A DNA stretch of 15,455 nt from Clostridia bacterium. Lineage in GTDB: Bacteria; Bacillota; Clostridia; Oscillospirales; CAG-382. Both the position numbers and the translations under genes were made by a program. The notes beneath the pieces were generated by a model, which was not told where the DNA came from, searched no databases, and was given only the letters and a program-made list of their open reading frames with translations. The stretch covers positions 1 through 15,455 of the forward strand of contig CAAEDF010000186.1 of assembly GCA_900754535.1 (NCBI GenBank), read 5' to 3'. This document shows, one piece after another, positions 1 to 7,308 of the stretch (its first letter is position 1; each line of letters begins with the position of its first letter).

Positions 1-8
1 AGAACGCG

Positions 9-48
9 AAAAAGCCGCTTACTCTTAGGGAAATAAGAATAAGCGGCT
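9..48 (-). terminator. Intrinsic terminator for the leftward operon
   Basis: Bases 13-27 and 34-48 form a 15-bp stem with one mismatch and a 6-nt loop. Read on the minus strand, the stem is followed by a run of five T (complement of 9-13). It lies just after the stop of the 59-residue gene. No other terminator is seen between here and abiEi, so it may end the whole leftward transcript. Confidence 0.75.
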
Positions 49-62
49 ATGTGCGATATGTC

Positions 63-242
63 TTAGATATATTCAATTTTCATTTTCTTGACAGGCGCAT
101 TGACAACCTTGAAAATCAGCTCGTCAACGCAGTCTGTGTATCTGCCTTCCTGTATCAGCCTGTTCTTCAGCTCTACAAGGCTATGTATTACCAACTGTCG
201 CTCGTGGCTATCCAGATATGCGTGGTAGGTTTTATCTTTCAT
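63..242 (-). CDS. Small hypothetical protein (59 aa)
   Basis: This minus-strand ORF starts with ATG at 242-240 and stops with TAA at 65-63. A near-perfect ribosome binding site, AAGGAGG, lies 8 nt before the ATG. The product begins MKDKTYHAYLDSHERQ and ends KKMKIEYI; it is charged, helical-looking and has no membrane segment or signal peptide. I cannot assign a function. It is the last gene before the leftward terminator and belongs to the same small-gene module as copy A at 315-530. The strong ribosome binding site, the tight spacing and the terminator support it as a real gene. Confidence 0.7.
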   Translation of the reverse strand: MKDKTYHAYLDSHERQLVIHSLVELKNRLIQEGRYTDCVDELIFKVVNAPVKKMKIEYI

Positions 243-342
243 AGGCTTGTCCTCCTTGCATTTTCATTATATTTATAATCTCGTCTAAATTCCAATGTGC
301 AAAGGCTTGTCCGTTTATGCCACAGCAGGAACAGCAACACAT
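232..342 (-). CDS. Possible Cys-rich micro-ORF (36 aa), overlapping both neighbours
   Basis: On the minus strand, ATG at 342-340 opens a frame that stops with TAA at 234-232. The product starts MCCCSCCGINGQAFAHW and ends MQGGQAYER, so five of its first seven residues are cysteine. The ORF overlaps the end of the copy A gene (stop at 315) by 28 nt in a different frame. Its own end overlaps the start of the 59-residue gene by 11 nt, and the ribosome binding site of that gene lies inside it. Such nested overlaps are typical of translationally coupled genes. The ribosome binding site in front of this ORF is weak, and part of the Cys run is dictated by the overlapping frame, so it may be chance. 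No function is proposed. Confidence 0.35.
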   Translation of the reverse strand: MCCCSCCGINGQAFAHWNLDEIINIMKMQGGQAYER

Positions 343-530
343 ATATTGATAGTGCGTTTTTCGCCACGCTGAATGACCACAGGGTGTTCCGCAAAGTCAA
401 ACTGATTGTTTATACCATACCTTATAACCTTATCTGTGGTACGGAAGGTATGTAACCGAAAGCCGTAAAAATGCGGATTTTCAGCGTTTTTCAGGATATG
501 GAACATTTCCGTTGCTTCTGTAGGTCTCAA
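315..530 (-). CDS. Small hypothetical protein, copy A of an element-end gene pair
   Basis: The ORF reads from a TTG at 530-528 to TAA at 317-315 (71 aa). An internal ATG at 506-504 is an alternative start, and the frame is open further upstream to about 560, so the true start is uncertain. The product shares the pattern PTEATEM, then GF..H.F.T..K, AE.P and KRTIN with the product of 8090-8317: about 25 identical residues by eye, although the DNA has diverged outside the first 26 nt. That amino-acid conservation argues for a real protein. It lies downstream of the HNH gene with no terminator between them. I do not recognise the family. Confidence 0.6.
   Translation of the reverse strand: MRPTEATEMFHILKNAENPHFYGFRLHTFRTTDKVIRYGINNQFDFAEHPVVIQRGEKRTINICVAVPAVA
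499..524. repeat. 26-nt direct repeat, copy A (possible old element end or att-like site)
   Basis: Bases 499-524 match 8289-8314 at 24 of 26 positions, and the last 14 bases are identical. Similarity stops abruptly after the shared CTGTAGG. At the other copy that same point is the border with cotJC. This makes 524/525 a likely former element boundary or recombination point. Confidence 0.6.
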
Positions 531-562
531 GTTAAGAAAATGATACCATTGGGTCTAACTTT

Positions 563-1501
563 CTATAATAAACACTTGGCATCGATTTTTATTTGTCTTA
601 TTTTTTTACCATCAGTAATTTCTGAAAGTGTCAAATTATTTGAAACAGGATAAAAATACATGCGGTTTATTCTAGGATAATAAAACAAAATCCCAAAATC
701 AGAAGTTAATTTTTCAAACCAAGTAGTCAACTTTTCTACACTTATGTTTTTTCTATATTCTATTTTTTCTTCCACTGAGTTATCTACCAAGAGTTCGCAA
801 TAATATGTACTACCATTTAACTTCATCTTAATATCCATATTAAATTCTTCAAATACCAGACTGTTTTCAATTCCTTTATCTTTTAGATATTCTTCTGCTT
901 TTTCGAACATTTCATCTTTAGGTAGCTTTTCAAGTTCCTGCTGCTTTAAATGTCTAAGGTTATCTAATTGAAATATCAAATCTTTTAAATCGTGTAATTC
1001 AGCATTGTGTTGGAATTTCAATAATATTTCATCAATGAGAGTATTAATCGTGTGTAAGTTGTTTTTATGATTTTCTCTTGCTTCTCTGAAACGGATTTGT
1101 TTTCTAGAATTTAGTTTAAAGGTATTAATATAAAAGGTTCCTCTATCGTTTTGGGCAATATATTTATAATGATTCTCTTTTTTTCCCCCTACAATAGCAG
1201 GGTTACTTCCAGAAAAAATATCGTCAGTACAAGGGTCGAGTAGTTTTGAATCCCAAATATCACTTTTTTCGCTATTACACTTTTCACAAGAATAGTATAA
1301 ATTATGATATTGATGTGTATCAGGCAAATTCAAAGACTGCGGCTTAAAATGGTCTATTTCAAAAAAGTCCAAACCGACTATTCCTACTTCTTGTTCTTGC
1401 AATTTGCAATATGCACATTCATGAGAAAAGTCATTTCTTAAGTATTCTTTGCACTTAGGACTTGAGTAATTTGCCCAACGCTGTTTTCTTATATATTCCA
1501 T
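563..1501 (-). CDS. HNH endonuclease, likely effector of the defence operon
   Basis: The 312-residue product has an N-terminal zinc-bound HNH fold. CxxC at C29/C32 and C72/C75 would hold the structural zinc. D50-H51 in FEIDHFKP supplies the catalytic histidine, N67 lies in YHNLYYSC, and CNSEK follows at 75-79. HNH domains of this type cut DNA using a divalent metal. The remaining 220 or so residues are partly helical and charged and match no family I recognise; they may bind DNA or the receiver protein. The ATG at 1501 has a good ribosome binding site (AGAGGA) and lies 14 nt after the receiver gene, so it is the last large gene of the operon. In this context it is the best candidate for the DNA-cutting part, with the upstream methyltransferase as its possible partner (inference). 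Confidence 0.85.
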   Translation of the reverse strand: MEYIRKQRWANYSSPKCKEYLRNDFSHECAYCKLQEQEVGIVGLDFFEIDHFKPQSLNLPDTHQYHNLYYSCEKCNSEKSDIWDSKLLDPCTDDIFSGSNPAIVGGKKENHYKYIAQNDRGTFYINTFKLNSRKQIRFREARENHKNNLHTINTLIDEILLKFQHNAELHDLKDLIFQLDNLRHLKQQELEKLPKDEMFEKAEEYLKDKGIENSLVFEEFNMDIKMKLNGSTYYCELLVDNSVEEKIEYRKNISVEKLTTWFEKLTSDFGILFYYPRINRMYFYPVSNNLTLSEITDGKKIRQIKIDAKCLL

Positions 1502-1515
1502 AATGACATCCTCTG

Positions 1516-2010
1516 TTATTTTTTTTCATCCAACTTTGAGCTAATTTCTTGTAACAAACGAATAGTTTCGGTATCTTGTTGTTGCTTGATTTCAACAGCT
1601 CTATACATCAAGTTCTCTTTTCTTAAACCACAAGCTCTCTTTATCTTTTCTGCAACATCTTTATAACGAGAAGTAATTTCTGATTTTTGCAACTCATAGT
1701 CATAATCACCAAACTGGTCTGCAAAATCATCAAGCTCATAATTGGTTAAAAGAACAGCATAGATTGTACTATCATGTTTTCGTATTTCTCTTAGCACATC
1801 TATACCTTTATATGTGACCTGTTTCTCTAAATGAAAGTCAATAATTAAGAAATCTACATTCTTCTCCAAAATAATATCATAATAGCCGTCAACTGTTAAT
1901 GGAAGCTTATCTAAACAATCAAGCTTCAGTCCTTCAAGAGCAAACAGTCGAGTGTATATGTCTACATTTGCAGCCTCGTCTTCAATAAATAGACCAATCA
2001 ATTTATCCAT
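1516..2010 (-). CDS. Stand-alone response-regulator receiver (REC) protein
   Basis: The product (164 aa from the chosen start) is a CheY-like receiver domain. The acidic pocket is E10-D11, the likely phospho-acceptor is D58 in FLIIDFHLE, the switch residue is T89 in AVLLTNYEL, and the conserved lysine is K109 in ELQKSEI. After residue 130 or so there is only a short helical, Gln/Glu/Lys-rich tail and no DNA-binding output domain. I chose ATG at 2010 because AAAAGGAG lies 9 nt upstream; the ATG at 2019 directly abuts that site. The kinase stop at 2012-2014 ends one base before this start. It should receive phosphate from the kinase next door and pass the signal by protein contact, plausibly to the HNH nuclease (inference). 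Confidence 0.85.
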   Translation of the reverse strand: MDKLIGLFIEDEAANVDIYTRLFALEGLKLDCLDKLPLTVDGYYDIILEKNVDFLIIDFHLEKQVTYKGIDVLREIRKHDSTIYAVLLTNYELDDFADQFGDYDYELQKSEITSRYKDVAEKIKRACGLRKENLMYRAVEIKQQQDTETIRLLQEISSKLDEKK

Positions 2011-2011
2011 C

Positions 2012-2437
2012 TTACTCATCTCCTTTTGGTAATGCTACAATAAATTTCGCTCCAAGCAAAGTTTCAGAACGCTTAACAGATATATCCCCGTGATATTTTT
2101 CTACAATATCTTTAACAATATTCAATCCTAATCCAATTCCGTTTTCCTTTGTGGTTTCAAAAGGTCTAAAAATCTCTTTTTCTTTTCCTTCTGGAACCCC
2201 CGCCCCCGAATCTTCAAAATAGATTATTAAATGCGAAGTGCTCTGGGAAATAGTAACAGTAATTTTACGGTTTTCTCGTCCCTTAACTTGCTCAAAAGCG
2301 TTTGTTATCATGTTGATGACTATGGACTCAAAATCAATTTGTTTAATTTTATATTCTATTGTTTCTTCACATACAAAGTTTAAAGTAATATCAAAAGACT
2401 TAACTATAGTTTGATAAAACCCGCCAATTTCTTTCAA
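2012..2437 (-). CDS. Histidine-kinase catalytic ATPase domain (C-terminal part of the split kinase)
   Basis: This 141-residue stretch is a complete HATPase_c domain. The N box lies at INMITNAFEQ, the G1 box at EDSGAGVP, the F box at IFRPFE and the G2 box at GIGLGLNIV. It is in the same reading frame as the gene at 2471-4471 and is separated from it only by a TGA at 2473-2471 plus 11 codons that read as normal protein. The possible start is a TTG at 2437 with no ribosome binding site. It is therefore best seen as the C-terminal end of one 819-residue kinase gene cut by a nonsense codon. It would be made only by read-through or poor re-initiation, unless the TGA is a sequencing error. The TAA stop at 2014-2012 is one base from the receiver gene start. 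Confidence 0.7.
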   Translation of the reverse strand: MKEIGGFYQTIVKSFDITLNFVCEETIEYKIKQIDFESIVINMITNAFEQVKGRENRKITVTISQSTSHLIIYFEDSGAGVPEGKEKEIFRPFETTKENGIGLGLNIVKDIVEKYHGDISVKRSETLLGAKFIVALPKGDE

Positions 2438-2470
2438 TGCACTACTGAGATTGATTTCTGAATCAAGAGT

Positions 2471-4471
2471 TCATTTTTGCTTGCGTAAAAAATTAACAAT
2501 TAAATTACTATATGCATATATACGATCAAAATCTCCACTAACAATAGCTACAACATCTTTAATTTGGTTTGAATCCATACCATTATCCAAATATAGATTA
2601 ACAAGAAGCAAGCTCGTTTGTATTCTGCTAACAATGTCACTTGTCTCGTGTCCAAATGACCCTGTTAGCATGCCCAATGATGCCAGATTTTTATAAAGGT
2701 TCAATTCACTTTCTTGAAAATCAATTTTGGCTTGATATGCTTTTTGAGTTTCTGAATAGTGTCTATTATAATCGTTTTGGATTTTTTCGATTCCTTGCTT
2801 TTTCTTTTCTGTATGCTTAATATATGTTTTCAGAAGTTCATCAATTTTTTGAGCTGAAACATCTGCATCATTAGAAAATAATTTTCCAATTTGCTTTACA
2901 AAATCATCTTCCTTATATAGCTCCTTTAAGTTTTCGAATTGAGAATCAATCTTCTTTTTTTCATCCGCAAGTTTTTGAATTTCTTCCTGCTCAGCCAAAT
3001 ATGCCTTTCTTCTAACATCACTAATAAGATTTGTACATCTAGTTAAAAAGCCAACAAGCTGCGAGTAAGCCTCATTTTCTATGATTCCTTCTCTGTTGGT
3101 TGCATCAATTAATAGAGGATTAGTTTCATCCCCAATCTTAACCACACCTATAACCTGATTATTGCCTACCAGGTATCCATGTGTATCTTTTACCTTTTTT
3201 TGGTCAAGCAAAAGCCAGTCATTCCCAATGTCTCCGTATGGCTTAACTCTAAAATTGTCTCGATAAATCTTAATTCCACAATATGTGTCAAGAATTCTTT
3301 GAGCAAATCTAAAATTATACCCAGACTCGGCATCAGATAAATTTGCACTGTCTCTTAGGAAGAAGTATATCTCCGCTTTCAAATTTCCACATAACAAAGG
3401 CTTTTCATAGTTCTCTTCAACAATGTCATTTTTTCCTTCCCTATCAATATAAGTTATGCGTGATTTTTGAGCATTATCAAAAATCTTAGCATCAATTTTA
3501 GCATATCTTAAATCAAGGATTTCATTGACTAATACAATATCCTCTACTTTAAACTCGGGAGCAACTAATTCAATTTTGAATGGGTCGCTTTCGATAAAAT
3601 CTGGAGCTACTAATAAGCGTAATTCTTTTTGGAGCTTGTCAATATCTCTTTGTTTCCATTCATCTCTCAAACCTTCCATAATTAAAATCATACCAGTTTG
3701 AGAGTTAGATAGGTTATATTTAGTATATAACTCATCAAGCATAGTAAATGCTTCTGATTCATCTTGCAAATCTATAGTATCCAATGAGCTTGAAACATCA
3801 CCAATCAGTAATTCAATATCTTCATATTTCTTTATGATTGGTACAACTTTATCCTCAAACAAACTAAGTGTTTCGCCGCTATAAAACATAGGGTATTCAA
3901 AATTTTTTGTTCCGAGTATTGATTCCACGGCGTCTTTATCTTCTTGAAGAATCTTATCGGTAACCATAAAATAATCAAGCTGATTACAAATAAATTTTGC
4001 AGCTGTAGATTCTTGATGGTCTTTTAGTATATCAATTCTTTGATTCAATGCAGGAATATTTATTTCCTCAAAACTATTCCAGTTAATATCTACTCTGTAT
4101 GGTGATTCAGATTCTGGAAATGAGAAAATGTGAACTTTTTCTGCTAAACGCTCAACTGAAAATCTACCAATACCTTTTTTGCCTGCCTTTTTTCTGCCTT
4201 TAGGGGTATAAGGTTCAGTAATTTTATTGTTTGTACCAATTACCATCCACTTCTTTTCAAAGTCTGATTGTGTCATACCTGTACCAGTGTCAATTAGAAC
4301 AATCCTGCTTTGTGGGGTATTGGGTTTATCCAAAATGATTTTCACAGCATAGGCATCCGCATCATAAGAGTTTTTAATAAGTTCCACTAATGCTGTTACA
4401 AAATCTGTAACAAGCTCACGCCCTAATTGGCTAATATGGCGTGAATTTGTTTTAAACTGTAGTTTCTTCAT
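2471..4471 (-). CDS. MORC/Hsp90-like GHKL ATPase fused to a histidine-kinase phospho-acceptor region (N-terminal part of the split kinase)
   Basis: The 666-residue product opens with a GHKL ATPase of the Hsp90/MutL/MORC kind. The N box has E30, N34 and D37 in ELIKNSYDADA, G1 is DTGTGM at 61-66, and the Gly-rich lid is GKKGIGRFS at 97-105. A long middle region follows, then a coiled coil from about 495 to 590, then a DHp-like helix with SFGHETSD, whose His is the likely phospho-acceptor. The frame stops at TGA (2473-2471) just after the second DHp helix (ending NFLRKQK). The missing catalytic domain lies in frame directly beyond (2012-2437), so the intact protein would have two GHKL domains. 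No transmembrane segment is seen, so it is a cytosolic sensor. The ATG at 4471 has GAGGTG about 8 nt upstream, 13 nt after the methyltransferase stop. Confidence 0.82.
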   Translation of the reverse strand: MKKLQFKTNSRHISQLGRELVTDFVTALVELIKNSYDADAYAVKIILDKPNTPQSRIVLIDTGTGMTQSDFEKKWMVIGTNNKITEPYTPKGRKKAGKKGIGRFSVERLAEKVHIFSFPESESPYRVDINWNSFEEINIPALNQRIDILKDHQESTAAKFICNQLDYFMVTDKILQEDKDAVESILGTKNFEYPMFYSGETLSLFEDKVVPIIKKYEDIELLIGDVSSSLDTIDLQDESEAFTMLDELYTKYNLSNSQTGMILIMEGLRDEWKQRDIDKLQKELRLLVAPDFIESDPFKIELVAPEFKVEDIVLVNEILDLRYAKIDAKIFDNAQKSRITYIDREGKNDIVEENYEKPLLCGNLKAEIYFFLRDSANLSDAESGYNFRFAQRILDTYCGIKIYRDNFRVKPYGDIGNDWLLLDQKKVKDTHGYLVGNNQVIGVVKIGDETNPLLIDATNREGIIENEAYSQLVGFLTRCTNLISDVRRKAYLAEQEEIQKLADEKKKIDSQFENLKELYKEDDFVKQIGKLFSNDADVSAQKIDELLKTYIKHTEKKKQGIEKIQNDYNRHYSETQKAYQAKIDFQESELNLYKNLASLGMLTGSFGHETSDIVSRIQTSLLLVNLYLDNGMDSNQIKDVVAIVSGDFDRIYAYSNLIVNFLRKQK

Positions 4472-4483
4472 AAATGCTTCACC

Positions 4484-6394
4484 TCAATAATCTATAATCA
4501 TATTTATTTCATTAACGGATAAATCATATGCTTCACATACAAGCCTATCTAATTCTTCTTGATGTTCTCTTAACTCGGATAAATATTTTGAGACAAATCC
4601 CGAAATATCTTTTAAGTTACTTTTAGAAAAAGGAAGTAGATTCAATTCGTTCGCTGATACTTGTGTATTACCGCTTTTACTTATAAAAACATAATTTATT
4701 AATTTTGAGTTAAGTAATCCCAAATAATAATACATTAGTTCATCCGTTAAGATTGCTTCTTTTCCAGAGCTGCAACATAAGAAATTTACATGATTTTCTA
4801 AAAAATAACTATCATAATTTTCCAAGAAGTCATCGGATATTAGGCATGCTTTTAATCGTATGTCTTTTTCAAAGTTAGTTGTCCGTTGTACCAATAATCT
4901 CTTACCTGATAAAACATAAGAACTAGTTTTATCTGTTATTTTCGCAAATGCCTTTCGTTCATCGTTAGCCCAAGAGGTAATGAATTGAAACTTTACAGGC
5001 TGAACATCTCCACCATATATAATTGGTATAGCTTCATCAGATGAATCAGCGAGTGATTCTTTATGTTGATTCCATACAAATAAACCATTAGAAAATTTGA
5101 CTAATGAGTCATTTGCAGATAGCGTTGTGCCATTATTATAAACTTTTTCCAATACATCGTACATTTCAGATTTTTTGTTAATAATAAACATGTAATTATT
5201 ATCCTTATCCATCATTAATTTTGAACGAGATATTGAAAATTCGGATAACACATTCTGATTGCCATTGATAAATTGTATTCTTGTTTTAGTATGAGATACA
5301 GGTTTGTTTTGCAAACAGATTATTAAAACTGCTTGTTCTGCTCTGTCAAATATGTTTTGTCTCGAATCAATGTGTAATATTGATTTAATTCTCAACCCTT
5401 TCATTTCCTCACGAAGATTCTTAAAGTAGAGTCCAGAACGAATAGATTGAGGCACAATAAAACTCATTGTACCATCGGTACACAAATGAGATATTCCCCA
5501 ATGCATAAACAGAGAATATATATTTGGCTGACCATATATTATGGTATCATATCCATCTATATCTTTTAGTGCTTTGGAATCTAATTTAAAATAGGGGGGA
5601 TTGCCAAGTATAATCGAAAATTTATTTTCCTCTTTATCGGCAATTGTATTTTTCCATTTTATGTTATTTAGTGCTGGAATAGCAAATGAAAGATTGTTTT
5701 TCTGCACACAATCAGGTGCTATCTCCAACAATGTATTTAAAACACTTATTTTAGTTGCAATAACCGAAAACGGATTTACATCATAGGCAAATATATTGTT
5801 TTCAACAAACTTAATTAATTCATCAAACGAAAGAAAAGCACTCATCTGTTTAACAGTCTCAACAATAAAAACACCAGTTCCACAGGCGGGATCCACCACT
5901 AAATCTCGTTCGGATAGAGCTTTTAACTCATTTTTAACTTCAAACACCATTTTTTGTGCTATTCCTATAGGAGTATAAAACTGTCCTAATTTTTTCTTAA
6001 CATCTTTATCAACAAATTTGTCATGCTCATTTATTAACTCATATATTTCTTTTTCTGTAGGTATGTTACAATCATTTAATTGTAAAGGCATAATGCTATC
6101 CTTTATTTTATACCACGAAAATAATTTATCCGTATCAAGAATACTTAGTATATGAGTATATTCCTGCGGGCAGTCCATGCTATATGCCAAAAAGTATGCA
6201 ATAACATGGATGAATGCTATTTCTAATCCTATTGTTTTTTTCAAAAGTTTTTTATCAGAATTAAGAACAGTGTTTTTACTGGAGTAACTCATTTTCCCAT
6301 AGTATGTCTTGTCAAAAGATTGTGGAAGATTACTTATAACATCGTCTGAAATTGATAAAATAATATCTCTAATTAATGGCTGCATTAGTATCAT
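4484..6394 (-). CDS. N6-adenine DNA methyltransferase with C-terminal target-recognition region
   Basis: The 636-residue product is a class I SAM-dependent adenine methyltransferase. It has GQFYTP at 137-142 (the motif before the SAM site seen in HsdM/Eco57I-like enzymes), DPACGTG at 168-174 (SAM binding) and NPPY at 265-268 (catalytic). The first 130 residues are helical and unassigned. The C-terminal third, with GLLNSKLINYVF and the stretch to NELNLLPF, resembles a TaqI/Eco57I-type target-recognition domain. I see no nuclease motif, so it is not an obvious type IIG fusion; the HNH protein in the operon may be the cutting partner. The ATG at 6394 overlaps the abiEii stop by 4 nt (ATGA); ATG at 6385 is an alternative. 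The TGA stop is in frame with the next gene's ATG, but a clear ribosome binding site there supports two separate proteins. Confidence 0.88.
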   Translation of the reverse strand: MILMQPLIRDIILSISDDVISNLPQSFDKTYYGKMSYSSKNTVLNSDKKLLKKTIGLEIAFIHVIAYFLAYSMDCPQEYTHILSILDTDKLFSWYKIKDSIMPLQLNDCNIPTEKEIYELINEHDKFVDKDVKKKLGQFYTPIGIAQKMVFEVKNELKALSERDLVVDPACGTGVFIVETVKQMSAFLSFDELIKFVENNIFAYDVNPFSVIATKISVLNTLLEIAPDCVQKNNLSFAIPALNNIKWKNTIADKEENKFSIILGNPPYFKLDSKALKDIDGYDTIIYGQPNIYSLFMHWGISHLCTDGTMSFIVPQSIRSGLYFKNLREEMKGLRIKSILHIDSRQNIFDRAEQAVLIICLQNKPVSHTKTRIQFINGNQNVLSEFSISRSKLMMDKDNNYMFIINKKSEMYDVLEKVYNNGTTLSANDSLVKFSNGLFVWNQHKESLADSSDEAIPIIYGGDVQPVKFQFITSWANDERKAFAKITDKTSSYVLSGKRLLVQRTTNFEKDIRLKACLISDDFLENYDSYFLENHVNFLCCSSGKEAILTDELMYYYLGLLNSKLINYVFISKSGNTQVSANELNLLPFSKSNLKDISGFVSKYLSELREHQEELDRLVCEAYDLSVNEINMIIDY

Positions 6395-7308
6395 TTACCT
6401 TTCGTTAGGTGGGTTATCCACATATTGTGGCTGCTTTCCCAAAAGCAAAACCACTCATTCTCATTCACAATCGCATCGAATACAGGCTCAAGGAAAATCT
6501 GTATTGCCTGAATGACTACTGAAAACTCAAGCGTATCATCTTGTATGGTTTTCAAAAAGTATTTCCACCGTTTTTGCATATCCTCGTCTTCGGCAAGTGC
6601 AACAACACGCTTAAAGCTGTCTTTATCATAGGGAGTACCCCGATGCTGCAAAGTTTCAAAGATTGCAGCCTGCAATTTTGCACCCTCAAAATCGAATGTC
6701 CTTGAAAGATAATAAATGTCATAAAAATCTTTCATTCTGCCTGTCAGCTCAAAGCGTTGCAGTATGGCATCAAACTTCTCGGCAATGGTGCTTTCAAGGG
6801 AATAAGTTTTGATTACAGGTGCTTCAAAATCTGGAAGCTGAGTGTTGATTGTGCGTTCTTCGGCACGGGGGACTATAATATCGCCCACGCCTATATCAAC
6901 ATTGAACGGCACACGCACATTTTTTATTTGAGCAATAATCTGTGTACTGATACCGTGATATTTTCTTTGCGGAGAAATTTCCTCAAAGCCTTTTGCTCGC
7001 ATTTCTATATAATCGTTACCAGTCGGTGTGTCGATGATTTTACAAATCAAATCTTTAACATCATCTATTGAATTAGAATATCCACGGAGCAGGAAATCGA
7101 CATCAATGGTAGCTCTGCTTTCAAAATTAGTTAAAGTATAAATAAACAGTCCGCCTTTGAGTATCAGCGTATCCTCATACTCAGATTTTGATAACCTTCT
7201 TAAAAATTCTTCCTGCACAAAAAGCTGTAAGCATTGTTGATAACTGATACCCGAAGCCTTTGCTTTATTTCTGAGTTTTGCCAGAACAGAAGCGACTATA
7301 TCTGCCAT
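6391..7308 (-). CDS. abiEii: AbiEii-type nucleotidyltransferase toxin
   Basis: The product (305 aa) is a DNA polymerase beta-like nucleotidyltransferase of the AbiEii/JHP933/MenT family, toxins of type IV toxin-antitoxin systems; MenT relatives act on tRNA. Motif I is GG at 52-53 followed by D69-V-D71 (two metal ligands), and D138 in FNVDIG is a likely third carboxylate. Family motifs continue with EKFDAIL (177-183) and KDFYD (193-197). I chose ATG at 7308, which overlaps the abiEi TAA by one base (TAATG) and has GGAG 10 nt upstream. A GTG at 7317 is also in frame but poorly placed. The end overlaps the methyltransferase start by 4 nt, so toxin and methyltransferase are translationally linked, which is not the usual stand-alone abiE layout. 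Confidence 0.9.
   Translation of the reverse strand: MADIVASVLAKLRNKAKASGISYQQCLQLFVQEEFLRRLSKSEYEDTLILKGGLFIYTLTNFESRATIDVDFLLRGYSNSIDDVKDLICKIIDTPTGNDYIEMRAKGFEEISPQRKYHGISTQIIAQIKNVRVPFNVDIGVGDIIVPRAEERTINTQLPDFEAPVIKTYSLESTIAEKFDAILQRFELTGRMKDFYDIYYLSRTFDFEGAKLQAAIFETLQHRGTPYDKDSFKRVVALAEDEDMQKRWKYFLKTIQDDTLEFSVVIQAIQIFLEPVFDAIVNENEWFCFWESSHNMWITHLTKGK

Noticed and set aside
2471..4486. TGA might code for an amino acid, since two TGA codons lie in frame along methyltransferase, kinase and ATPase domain
   Set aside because: TGA ends gyrA, the transferase gene, cotJC and abiEii at sensible places, and the TGA after the methyltransferase is followed by a clear ribosome binding site and ATG. 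The standard code fits.
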